Assembly (NCBI RefSeq): GCF_000327385.1
Contig: NW_008708458.1
Coordinates: forward strand, 1,989,401-2,053,400
Direction: 5' to 3'
Origin: Lottia gigantea
Taxonomy: Eukaryota; Mollusca; Gastropoda; Lottiidae
Length of the DNA stretch: 64,000 nt
The notes below the pieces were generated by a model. It did not search any database. It was not told the origin of the DNA and was given only the letters and a program-made list of their open reading frames with translations. This document shows positions 1 to 12,527 of this stretch, in pieces. Numbering within the stretch: the first letter of the stretch is position 1; each line of letters begins with the position of its first letter. The position numbers were made by a program, and so were the translations under genes.

Positions 1-3000
1 TTACAGTAGTAATACCAGAATCTTATAATAAACAACTCAAATATGTCGACTTCACAGTAGTAATACCAGAATCTTATAATAAACAACCCAAATATGTCTA
101 CTTTACAGTAGTAATATCAGAATCTTATAATAAACCACCTAAATATGTCGACTTCACAATAGTAATATCAGAATCTTATAATAAACAACCCAAATATGTC
201 TACTTTACAGTAGTAATATCAGAGTCTTATAATAAACCACCCAAATATGTCGAATTCACAATAGTAATATCAGAATCTTATCATAAACAACTCAAATATG
301 ACAACTTCACAATAGTAATATCAGAATCTTATAATAAACCACCCAAATATGTCGACTTCACAATAGTAATATCAGTATCTTATAATAAACAACTCAAATA
401 TGTCGACTTCGCAATAGTAATATCAGAATCTTATAATAAACAACCCAAATATGTCGACTTCACAATAGTAATATCAGAATCTTATAATAAACAACTCAAA
501 TATATCGACTTCACAATAGTAATATCAGAATCTTATCATAAACAACTCAAATATGTCTACTTTACAGTAGTCATATCAGAATCTTATAATAAACCACCTA
601 AATATGTCGACTTCACAGTAGTAATATCAGAATCTTATAATAAACAACCTAAATATGTCGACTTCACAATAGTAATTCCAGAATCTTATAATAAACAACT
701 CAAATATATCGACTTCACAGTAGTAATATCAGAATCTTATCATAAACAACTCAAATATGTCTACTTTACAGTAGTAATATCAGAATCTTATAATAAACCA
801 CCTAAATATGTCGACTTCACAGTAGTAATATCAGAATCTTATAATAAACAACCTAAATATGTCGACTTCACAATAGTAATACCAGAATCTTATAATAAAC
901 AACTCAAATATGTCTACTTTACAATAGTAATACCAGTATCTTATAATGAACCACCTAAATATGTCGACTTCACAGTAGTAATATCAGAATCTTATAATAA
1001 ACAACTCAAATATATCGACTTCACAGTAGTAATATCAGAATCTTATCATAAACAACTCAAATATGTCTACTTTACAGTAGTAATATCAGAATCTTATAAT
1101 AAACCACCTAAATATGTCGACTTCACAGTAGTAATACCAGAATCTTATAATAAACAACTCAAATATGTCTACTTTACAATAGTAATACCAGTATCTTATA
1201 ATGAACCACCTAAATATGTCGACTTCACAGTAGTAATATCAGAATCTTATAATAAACAACCAAATATGTCGACTTCACAATAGTAATATCAGAATCTTAT
1301 CATAAACAACCCAAATATGTCGACTTCACAATAGTAATACCAGTATCTTATAATGAACCACCTAAATATGTCGACTTCACAGTAGTAATATCAGAATCTT
1401 ATAATAAACAACCAAATATGTCGACTTCACAATAGTAATATCAGAATCTTATCATAAACAACCCAAATATGTCGACTTCACAATAGTAATATCAGAATCT
1501 TATAATAAACAACTCAAATATGTCGACTTCACAGTAGTAATATCAGAATCTTATAATAAACAACTCAAATATGTCGACTTCACAATAGTAATATCAGAAT
1601 CTTATAATAAACCACCCAAATATGTCGACTTCACAATACTAATACCAGAATCTTATAATAAACAACTCAAATATATCTACTTTACAATAGTAATATAAGT
1701 ATCTTATAATAAACCACCCAAATATATCGACTTCACAATACTAATACCAGAATCTTATAATAAACAACTCAAATATATCTACTTTACAATAGTAATATCA
1801 GTATCTTATAATAAACAACTCAAATATGTCGACTTCACAGTAGTAATATCAGAATCTTATAATAAACAACTCAAATATGTCGACTTCACAGTAGTAATAT
1901 CAGAATCTTATCACAAACAACTCAAATATGTCGACTTCACAATAGTAATATCAGAATCTTATAATAAACAACTCAAATATGTCGACTTCACAGTAGTAAT
2001 ATCAGAATCTTATAATAAACAACTCAAATATGTCGACTTCACAATAGTAATATCAGAATCTTATAATAAACCACCCAAATATGTCGACTTCACAGTAGTA
2101 ATATCAGAATCTTATAATAAACAACTCAAATATGTCGACTTCACAATAGTAATATCAGAATCTTATAATAAACAACTCAAATATGTCGCCTTCACAATAG
2201 TAATATCAGAATCTTATAATAAACCACCCAAATATGTCGACTTCACAATAGTAATATCAGTATCTTATAATAAACAACCCAAATATGTCGACTTCACAGT
2301 AGTAATATCAGAATCTTATAATAAACAACTCAAATATGTCGACTTCACAATAGTAATATCAGAATCTTATAATAAACAACTCAAATATATCGACTTTACA
2401 GTAGTAATATCAGAATCTTATAATAAACAACTCAAATATGTCGACTTCACAGTAGTAATATCAGAATCTTATAATAAACAACTCAAATATGTCGACTTCA
2501 CAATAGTAATACCAGAATCTTATAATAAACAACTCAAATATGTCTACTTCACAATAGTAATATCAGAATCTTATAATAAACAACTCAAATATGTCGACTT
2601 CACAATAGTAATATCAGAATCTTATAATAAACAACTCAAATATGTCGACTTCACAATAGTAATACCAGAATCTTATAATAAACAACTCAAATATGTCTAC
2701 TTTACAATAGTAATATCAGAATCTTATAATAAACAACTCAAATATGTCGACTTCACAATAGTAATATCAGAATCTTATAATAAACAACTCAAATATGTCG
2801 ACTTCACAATAGTAATATCAGAATCTTATAATAAACAACTCAAATATGTCTACTTTACAGTAGTAATACCAGAATCTTATAATAAACAACTCAAATATGT
2901 CTACTTTACAGTAGTAATACCAGAATCTTATAATAAACAACTCAAATATGTCGACTTCACAGTAGTAATACCAGAATCTTATAATAAACAACCCAAATAT

Positions 3001-3378
3001 GTCTACTTTACAGTAGTAATATCAGAATCTTATAATAAACCACCTAAATATGTCGACTTCACAATAGTAATATCAGAATCTTATAATAAACAACCCAAAT
3101 ATGTCTACTTTACAGTAGTAATATCAGAATCTTATAATAAACAACCCAAATATGTCGACTTCACAATAGTAATATCAGAATCTTATCATAAACAACTCAA
3201 ATATGTCAACTTCACAATAGTAATATCAGAATCTTATAATAAACCACCCAAATATGTCGACTTCACAACAGTAATATCAGTATCTTATAATAAACAACTC
3301 AAATATGTCGACTTCGCAATAGTAATATCAGAATCTTATAATAAACAACCCAAATATGTCGACTTTACAGTAGTAGTA
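1..3378. repeat. 51-bp satellite array, about 66 copies
   Basis: The unit repeats every 51 bases from the left edge of the window to about 3378, where it decays into unique sequence. Units are highly similar and differ at a few diagnostic sites: GTCGACTTCAC versus GTCTACTTTAC, AACAACTC versus AACCACCT, ATATCAG versus ATACCAG, and AATCTTATAAT versus AATCTTATCAT. Variants recur in order, giving higher-order blocks of four units (about 204 bp, clear at 530-940) and three units (about 1240-1500, marked by a 50-bp unit that lost one base). No long ORF is maintained. The array continues off the left edge, so its full length is unknown. Confidence 0.97.
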
Positions 3379-6300
3379 CTAAAATCACTGAAATTGTGCT
3401 TTAAACAGAGACAAACTCCCTGGATAAATATTTCTTTATTTGTGCTCTTGACAAATATAGAATTAGTATTTACCGTATACTCGGAGTATTACTTTTACTC
3501 AAAGATAGTGTCATTCATCTCATTTAAAATATAACTCCAGCGAATTGTAGTGTTTACATTAAAACTTCAGTCTGATAAACCTTATCTTAAGTTATAATAT
3601 TGAATATATCAGCACGATGGACCTTTAACCTTGGATAGTGTCGATACCACAGTAGTTAAGAAGTGATGCTCACCAGGCAGTGAAAATATTTAATGATTCT
3701 TGTTATTGAAGGGGCAAGTGGCGCAAAGGTAAGACTTATTAAAAGTTTTAATGGGCAACGTATTGCTTTTGTGTAAGGTATTGTTTTCTAATGTAGATGT
3801 AGGAAATTAGCATTAGTCTAGATTGTTTTTCTGTCATATAAGTTGAATATCATTTCCAAGAATATTGGCCTTGTATCAGAGTAAGAAATGTTTTCCAAGA
3901 GAATTAGTCAAGTAATGTTTTTATGACATAGATGTAGGCAATGTTTTTCCAAGAGAATTAGTCAAGTAATGTTTTTCTGTCATATAAGTAGTCTAGATGG
4001 GATTAGGAAATGTACTCGTATTAGCCTAGTATTAGCCTGTTATAGAAGTAAGAAATGCTCTCCAATGTATTTTCGCAGTAATGATGCCATAAAAATATAT
4101 TCTACTTTCACTTCCAAAATAGCATTAGATGTTTAAACCGCCTTCCTAGATTAGCAATTTTACCAGAGGAACTCCTACGTCCCCGCATCATGCCTTGGAA
4201 AAGGGGAGCGCTTGAGCGCTCAGATACCCCAACTCTATCCTCCCATAACCCGACCCCCTTTCAATGTTTTCCATGCTACGTAACTGATTAGTTTTATATG
4301 TAGATGGAGCTGTGTAACGGACTTTAAATATTTATCACTGTTAACAATTGTATTAGTTAATTACATGCCTAATGACACATGACACATCCGGATACGGAGT
4401 GGTCATCACGCAGTTATAAATATATATATATCTTCCTGTATTTACTTGATAGAAATCGAACAGGAGTTAAAAACAACAATGAAAGTGGAGATAATTTAAA
4501 TCGATGACAGAATGACGTATGCCTGTACGAAATAATTCTGTAAGAGTCCAAGGATTTAAGGTTGAAAAACATCATCACCACCACATTGAAAAAAGCCTCC
4601 ACAAAATGCCCTTGGTTGTAAATCCTTTACTAGTCAGAGTCATCATGTTCTGGCCTCGGACTAACAATTACGGTATCACTCATGAATAATGAATTGTTTT
4701 AAATATAGCGATCTAAATACACTCTACCAAACACAGCCTTTTAACGATTACTGTCAACATTGTAAATGAACTATTGAGAAAATAGGTCACGAATGGTAAA
4801 ATAAGTGTACGTATGCACGTCAATATATTAGAAGGATTTACGATGTTAAACTAAACTTGGTGATTATTTATACAAAACATGACGTAATTTAAATATTTCT
4901 ACCACATCGTATATGCTATTAAGGATGTTATAAAGACGGGGGTGTTACGGAAGAAAACCAATATACGCTACAATGTACAGTATATCAATACATCATATTT
5001 TAATGTTATACTGTCATTGACTTGTGAAGGTAAGATACTGCTTATAAGCTATAATGGTTATGGCTACATTGTATATCTCTCTGTGTCGATATGTATATTA
5101 CATCTATGAAAAATACAAGTTATTAAATTCGTATACAATGCAATAACAATGGTACATATAATAAGAATATTGTTTTAGTATGGTCCAGGTAATATACGGT
5201 GTATGCCAAGTATATAATCACCAAATGACGTACTGACAATACATTTTGAGTATATAGCCTCCGTGAACAGATTCTACTTGTTATGGTTTTGTAATGTCAT
5301 TGATAAGAATAATCACGGTCGACGATTATTTATTAGATTAGAAAATTCACCGATTAATTTAGTCATATTTCGAGAATACCAACTTCAACGTGATCGTTTT
5401 TTATATCGTGGACAGAATTGTCACTTTTACTCTGGGAGTAAATACTGTTTATTGTCAGTTGTTAACACTGTAACAGTTAGTAGTAGATTTATTTAGCAGC
5501 TTATGTGTTTGTTTGTTGAATTTGAATAACTCTTTTATCCGTCGAAACTACCCTACGATTAAACTCTTTCAACCTGTGTATCAACTATATCATGTCTATC
5601 TAGGTCACAAACTGATTTGTAAATTACCACTTGCACATTCCGTATCGATATGCATACTGTGATGTATTCAAATAAGAACACCGTGAGTTCTATACTATAA
5701 GTTTAATACTTGTTCACAGTAGGTAAGATGGCTGCCAAGCGTCTGCACGTGCGGCAGAAAAGATATATATATAGCATACAATAATCTCGATACCAAAGCA
5801 CTTTGAAGCATAATCAATAGTCTCGGTTTTCCATGTCAATATATTACACATACTTACAGTAGATTCATAATATACAAGTTATACTTTTCATTGGAAGCGA
5901 AATGAAATAAAATGTTGAGTCCTGATTATACTATAAGCTTACAGAGAACGAAACTTCACTGATTTACCGTCACAGTAGTAAAGACGCAATTGAGACTATA
6001 TTTATACAAAAATAATTTTTTATTTATATAAGGAAGTTAGGTATGAACATAACATATAATTCAATGTTTATTTTACGAGGTCATAATAACCCAGAGTGGG
6101 ACAGGTTTTATCTACAGAAACTTGATATCCGCAGATATTGATATATATGAGATAGATTTGATTATAGGGGAGGCTACGATTCTGGTAAGCAGTTGAAAAC
6201 TACTTATAATCCGACTCGAATAATCATGCGTACTATTCATGAACTTAAAGCCTCTTAGCTGAACTCTGGGGACATAAGTCTACCAGCAGAGTCAATCACT

Positions 6301-7860
6301 CAGTGTTTGAAACACTTAATTGAATTTATTTGTATCATCTTCAAAATGAAATATGACGGTAGCAGGTTCGGTTACATGTTACTAAAGATGCCCCCGCGGT
6401 AGTGACATCCTAAGCATTAAAGATTTTGTAATAATAGAAAGATCACCTATATACTGGAAATGTTACTGTACTTGTTACAGTGTTCTTGTGTATGCCGAGA
6501 GTCACAACGTATATTATTTAATTGTAGATGAACAGGAAGTCGGATTGTAATTCTAAAACGTATTATGGATAGCTGAAATTGTACGCTTATCACCTGGAGA
6601 AAGGACAACATTCATTGTGGGTGACAGTTGAGTCTGTCAATTCATTCGTCCATTCATTAATTTGTTCATTCTTTAATGCAAGGCACATAACGCGTGGGAT
6701 TCAAAAATATTCATATTTTCGTCACCGTCTAATAAAGAATTGTCCTGATAAATCAACGTGAATTTGAATGAAAAATGACTGGATGATTGTAATCATATAT
6801 TGCTTTTCGTTGCAACATCTGTTGCTTTAGTGAATCTACAATGAACTTTTAATTTTGTTATTCCAAATCTAATTTGTAACGTATATTGTTAAATCATTGA
6901 TGTGTATACTGATTAATATTAACATACCAATGAATAAAATAATTTATTAAAGGTCTATCCAGGAATAGGTCGAGGTAGTAATAATGTTCATTTTCCTTTC
7001 TCAGTGAATCTTCGGGTTTTGTTTTAATCTTTTGGCAGAAGGAAATAGAAGACGATTTGAATTGTACCAGTGTCTTCATTGTGAACTACAGGACGTTTTC
7101 CGTCTTTATCTTTGTCAAAAAGGCTTTGTTTTCCAGGTAAAAACCTCAACAAGCAGACTCCTTCGCTCCAGAAATGATACAGTAGGCAATATATCTTGGT
7201 TGCAATAGTCACCTTTCTTCTATCACGGAATTTTGTAATTGCAGCAATTTGGTTGGGTTGTACGTTAGCGAATACAGCCAATCAGAAAATCTTTAAACAA
7301 AGAGCCATAACGTTTACAGTGTGTTTATCGAGGGCTTTGAATGGCTGTATTCGTAGGCTTACAATCCATTTAAATCGCTCCATTCCGTGTTACAAGAAAG
7401 GTGGCTATTGTAGTCAAGCTATCAGATAAATTTTGCAGTACCTCGACCATTGTGAAGATGATGAGCTTCAAAGATTGGTATTTGTTAATGCATTTTATGA
7501 GTACTAAGAGGGCACTTTACCTATGTACACATTATGATACGTCGAGGTCAAGTTTTTCTTCTTAAAAAAAATCAATATCATTATGAATATTATATTACTT
7601 ATAAGAAATGAATTGATACGCCAAGCAAACAGAGTTTGTTTACTTAAAAAATATAACATGAAAGGTTGTAAAACTTTCTCTCGGGGAATGAGTGTGGACT
7701 TAGTGCAGAGAGCTGTGGCGTCATTTAAACTTTGGAGGTCGAGGAAATCCCATCCTGACTTATTTTCGGGCGTAAGTATGATGACCAATGCGTTAAAGAT
7801 GAAACCGTTTCTAGGATAGGTATGTAAATTGCTATAACTCTTTCTTTTTGTTTAATATTT
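3379..7860. other. Non-coding interval, satellite to ENPP gene
   Basis: I see no supportable gene. Short ORFs under 100 codons on both strands have no recognisable domain. A small direct repeat of period about 53 bp lies at about 3887-3990, carrying the phrase CCAAGAGAATTAGTCAAG twice. The right end has a polypyrimidine tract and CAG at 7861-7863, which looks like a 3' splice site 13 bases before the ENPP start codon. An upstream 5' UTR exon of that gene may therefore lie in this interval. Confidence 0.5.
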
Positions 7861-7876
7861 CAGATAACGAAGAGTC

Positions 7877-10800
7877 ATGTCTTCCTTTCTCTTTTTACTA
7901 CTGTGTACGGGTATAGGGGCGATATGGTCTGCCAATATACCACCGCTTTCCAAAAAGGTACTAATGATCTCTATGGATGGATTTAGATGGGATTATTTGG
8001 ACATGGTACCAGAAACACCTCATATCAAACAAATGGCAGGGAATGGAGTTCAACTGAAATATGTTAATAATACCTTTATAACTAAAACTTTTCCTACTCA
8101 TTATGCTATAGCTACGGGTAAATATATTTTGTTAATTATATACTGCCGTCTCTATTGTCTGCATTACAAATAGCTTCTATTTTGTTTGTTTATTATCATG
8201 TATCAATATTTCAACTTAAAAGTTTACATGACCCGGTGGGTTCGTTTAGCAGCATTGCCCAACTTGCCAACTTTTGTGTTACGGTTCTGATCGTTTGTAC
8301 TTGGTATTTATGTTATTCCAGATTTTGCCATGAAACTATAGTTTCGATTTCCCTAACAGATCTAAATTATAAATGAAAAGAAAATCGATGCGGGACAACA
8401 GATTAAAATATTTCGTTTCATGTGAAACAAATGGCCATTTTGAATTTTATGAGAAACCTTTAGTTTCTTTTTATAAGTCGTTTTTGTGCAGTTGAGTACG
8501 ATGCGGCAATTGGGCAAGGCGGCAAAACGAACCCACCGTACATGTCCTGCCTCTCAGCAACATCAAGGACTCATTCACTCGAATGGTTCGAAACTGAGAT
8601 ATACATAATATTGTATACGATTCGAATGTTAAACGTAGTTCTTCAGTCAGAATATTAAAAAGAAAGTAGCTCACCGACGAACTGAATAAATGATTCGTTG
8701 TTATCTACATGTTCCTCAATTATAGGACTGTGGGAAGAAACTCATGGTATTGTTGGTAATTCAATGTATGATCCTTTATTCAATGAGACGTTCAGAATGG
8801 GAAACACAGAAACAAAATGGTGGAATGAGGGCGAACCAATATGGATCACTGCCAAGAAACAAAATCTTAAGACTGGCACGTATTTTTGGCCTGGTAGTGA
8901 GGTTAAAATTCAGGGAATGTATCCAGATATATGGAAACGGTACAACGGGTCTGTGCCATTCCGAGATCGAGTGGACACAGTTGTGGATTGGTTTCAGAAT
9001 GGACATGTAGATCTTGCCACCTTGTATTTCAATGAACCTGACCACACTGGACATTTATTCGGACCATTCTCTGATGAAATCAAAGCCAAAGTAAGGTATG
9101 TCAAACAATGATCTTTGATAATGTCTTTTCAACAACTCAAACCATTGATTGGACTAGTCCATAATGGCCATCTCTTAGGTCTTGAGGTGACGAAAAAGAT
9201 ATATAGTCTGGAACTCAAGTATAATCCGATGATGCAAAATTTAAATCAAATGGACCATACTTTTTATACATTGTATATTGAACGGACTACTTTGAGGAAA
9301 CAACGCCATGCAAAATGATCTTTGTATCCCTTTATACTCTGTAAACAATTCATACTCTGTAAACAATTCATATATCTGTAATCAAAATGAAAGAGATGAA
9401 CAGCTTTGTTTGAATATACCAAGTTATACAATATTATAATCGATTGTAGAGAAATGGATAGTCTATTGGGTTACCTGATAAACAAATTAAATGAAGCTGG
9501 AGTATTGAGCAGTTTGAATATTATATTGACAAGTGATCATGGTATGACAGAGGTTAATAAAACAACCAGGGTATGTAACTCTTGCACAATGATATAATAC
9601 TGTTGAACAATAGTTGTATGTAACTCTCGAACAATGGTATGTCATACTCTTGAACAAGGGCATGTAACTCTCGATCAAGTTTATGCAGGTCATGAACAAT
9701 CACATGTTAGTCTTGAGCAATTGTAAAAAACTGTTGAAAATCGTATGTAACTCGAACAAGGGTATGTAACTTTTGGAGAGTGTGTTTGTCTTGAACAACG
9801 GTCTGTTATTTCTTGAGCAATGGTATGTTATTTCTTGAACACGGGTATGCGACTCTTGAATTGAACAAGAGTATTTAAATCTAGACCACGAGTGTGTAAC
9901 TCTTGAACACGGGTGTGTAACTCTTGAATTGAACAAGGGTGTGTAACTCTTGAACAAGAGTATATGACTCTCGAACACGAGTATTTAACTCTTAAACAGG
10001 GGTATGTAACTCTTGAATTGAACAAGGATATTTAACTTCTGAACACGGGTATGTAACTTTTGTAAAAGGGCATGTAACTTGTGGGTCAAAATATAAATGG
10101 TGAAATACATGCTTCAATTGAATCATGATTGAAAACCGCCTTAGTCAAATAAGTGTAATTTGTGTTTTGTTTTTGTATTTATCAGAGTTTAACCTTCAAA
10201 TTTCAGATCATCTATCTAGATGCGTATGTAAATCCTGATGATATTTATCTCATACCAGAATCAGGTCCTGTAGCCAATATTTTACCAAAACCAGGTAGAG
10301 AAAATATTGTATACAATGATCTACGTGGTAAACATTCTAAGATGACGGTGTACAGAAAAGAAGACATACCCGAACACTTTCATTATAAAAATAACCGACG
10401 AGTAATGCCTATTGTCGCCATTGCTGCTGATGGTTGGATGATCGAATATGTAAGTATACTGGCCCCGTGACAGTAAACACTATAACGTTTTGATATAAAA
10501 TATATGCTCTACATGTTGTTTGATTAGGTTGACAGCAGTCTCGCTTTCTTTGATGTGCATTGACATTTACATACTTGTATTTCGAACTCCTTTTACTTAA
10601 TACAAACTTTGACCAAATGGTAACTTGAAATTGTAGGCCATGGTATCATCGAGAGCATCACATCTCTTCAATATATATCACTCTCCTCTTTATAACCTAT
10701 ATTATGCCTTCGTCCATTTGTGTATGTTTTTATCATTAATTTTTCAGAATTCCTCCAGTATGGGCAAATGGGACCCACGTGGTAACCATGGATACGACAA

Positions 10801-11062
10801 CCGTTTGTTGGATATGAGACCAATTTTTGTAGCCCAAGGTCCCAATTTTAAAGACAATTATAAAACAAACTCTATTAATTCGGTTGATATATACCCAATG
10901 TTATGTGCCTTGTTAGGCATTCAACCAGCTCCTCATAACGGTACACTGGATAACAGTGCTGAATTCTTGGATATACCAGGATTAGTTAGTGGTGGCAGTC
11001 AGAAAGGGGAAATAACTCTTATGGCTTTAGTCATGGCGATCATCAGGCACTTATCTGGATAA
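7877..11062 (+). CDS. ENPP4/5-like ectonucleotide pyrophosphatase/phosphodiesterase, five exons
   Basis: Exons are 7877-8117, 8726-9095, 9450-9570, 10207-10449 and 10748-11062; all junctions are GT-AG and the phases join to an open 429-residue protein. Residues 1-18 are a signal peptide (MSSFLFLLLC...). The alkaline-phosphatase-fold catalytic core is complete: metal ligand Asp34 in ISMDGFRWDY, nucleophile Thr71 in ITKTFPTHY, then ETHGIVGNSMYD, Asp186 and His190 in EPDHTGH, Asp233/His234 in SDHGMT, and His339 in NHGYDN. The family hydrolyses extracellular nucleotide or phosphodiester bonds using two zinc ions. The order and spacing match human ENPP4 (453 residues), including the ILPK, KEDIPE and VDIYPM blocks. 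One family position differs (FPNHY is FPTHY here). Vertebrate ENPP4/5 end in a transmembrane helix; this model ends in a short weakly hydrophobic tail, so the C-terminus may be mis-modelled or the protein may be secreted. A splice acceptor at 7863 suggests an upstream 5' UTR intron. The exact ENPP subtype is inference. Confidence 0.92.
9575..10085. repeat. Degenerate 21-bp minisatellite in ENPP intron 3
   Basis: Units like GTAACTCTTGAACAAGGGTAT recur with a period near 21 bp, with insertions and many substitutions. The array fills most of intron 3 (9571-10206) and begins at the splice donor itself: the donor GTATGTAACTCTTG is already a repeat unit. The acceptor side (10140-10206) is unique sequence. 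Confidence 0.85.
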
Positions 11063-12527
11063 ATGGCACACCCGAATATGATGATGTTGGTATATAACAA
11101 TATGTGTTAAATGTGCAGCTGATTTCATGCACAAATTTATGAAAAAAAAATTCAACTAATCAAATCAAAAGACCAGGCCATTGTTGAGAAGCTTAGTAGC
11201 ACGTAGAAACTTCAATTAAAATGAACGAGTGTGATTTATATTTTAGTATGACTGTAACTGCAACCTCAAATAACAATAAGTGTGTGAATGTTTATGTATC
11301 AAACCGACCTAGGATTATAATTACCTCAAAATAAATCAAGTAACTCTGGGAAGGTTGTTTCTACCCAATTTACTGACCAAGAGCTACACAGCTCTACCGT
11401 TCTTTGTCGTATCAAAAGGTGTAAAAGATCATAAAAAGAAACTGACTGTTAAGTTCTATATTTAAAATTGGGTTAGTTAGTCACCTTACCTAGTGCAGTG
11501 ATTCTAATCAAAGAGCACAAATTAATACAATACCTTAGTAGGGAATATTAAAAACAAACAAATAATTCATAATCCTGCAGCAATGATTTTTAGTATTGAA
11601 AGTAATAAAGAATCCATCAGACATGTCAATAAGAATTAATTTCGATTAAAAGAGGGTTTGAGTCTCTCAAATGAACCAGGCCAGTAGTTTCAGGACGCAA
11701 GTAGTCCCTCAAAAAATGGGTTGCCTCCCCTGAAAAAATTCTGACAACCGACCCATTCCATTACATCAACTTAACAGGATACTTTCCCCCCTCGAACAAC
11801 AATTTGACCACGGGCTTGAAATATACAGTCCTATGGTTGAGCAGATACATTTAGACTTTGAATACGAGATATCTTAAAGTTTCGATCGGTTGAATAGCTT
11901 TCTTGTTTGCCTTCATGCTGTAGAATGTCCTCAATTCTGTTGATATACGAAGTACATTTGACAAAAATATTGAATTTCACATCCTCCTTATTTACTTATC
12001 CAGGTGATTACATGTTACACCTGGCAGAGGTCGTCGACAAAGAGAAGTTCTTTTCAATAGACGGCAGTTGTATTTACCCATGAACCCATGTATACATTGT
12101 AGTATACCTTTTTGTATTAAATTGATTCCTGATAACAATAACTATTCTTGTATGTGGTGATGTTTTAATAAGAAGACAATTGCAAGTGTAAAAATAGATA
12201 AAAAACAGTACCATTGATATAAAAGAGGTATTTGATAATTGAAAATTTTACTCGGCGAGCTTCAAACTGTGTACGAGAGAGTCGTCATGTGCTCAGCTAC
12301 ATGTAGTTCAATAAAGCCCATTATTAATAGATTATTGTCCAACATTCAGAAAATTGAACTAAACACTTCAGAAAGTCTCACTCATAGTCATAGAGTAACC
12401 ATCGTATATATTTTAACCGTCGTATATATCAACGTTAGGAATTACGAAACGAAACACGAATAGTTCCATAGATTCTTAATACCTGTTTCTTGCGGCATTC
12501 ATTTTGAAATTCGCACGAAGACAATGT
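11063..12527. other. Intergenic space between convergent ENPP and Pro/Tyr-rich genes
   Basis: No gene is certain here. A CAG at 12001-12003 is followed by an open stretch to a TGA near 12090, in the phase that would read DYMLHLAEVVDKEKFF, and an ATTAAA lies about 35 bases further on. It could be a terminal exon of an alternative ENPP transcript. Otherwise I see only AT-rich sequence. Confidence 0.3.

Noticed and set aside
1-3378. CRISPR-like array
   Set aside because: The repeats are contiguous 51-bp units without unique spacers, in a eukaryotic sequence with introns.
7504-7819. Overlapping ORFs on both strands upstream of the ENPP gene
   Set aside because: No recognised domain, and they do not splice in frame to the ENPP signal-peptide exon, whose own ATG follows an acceptor.
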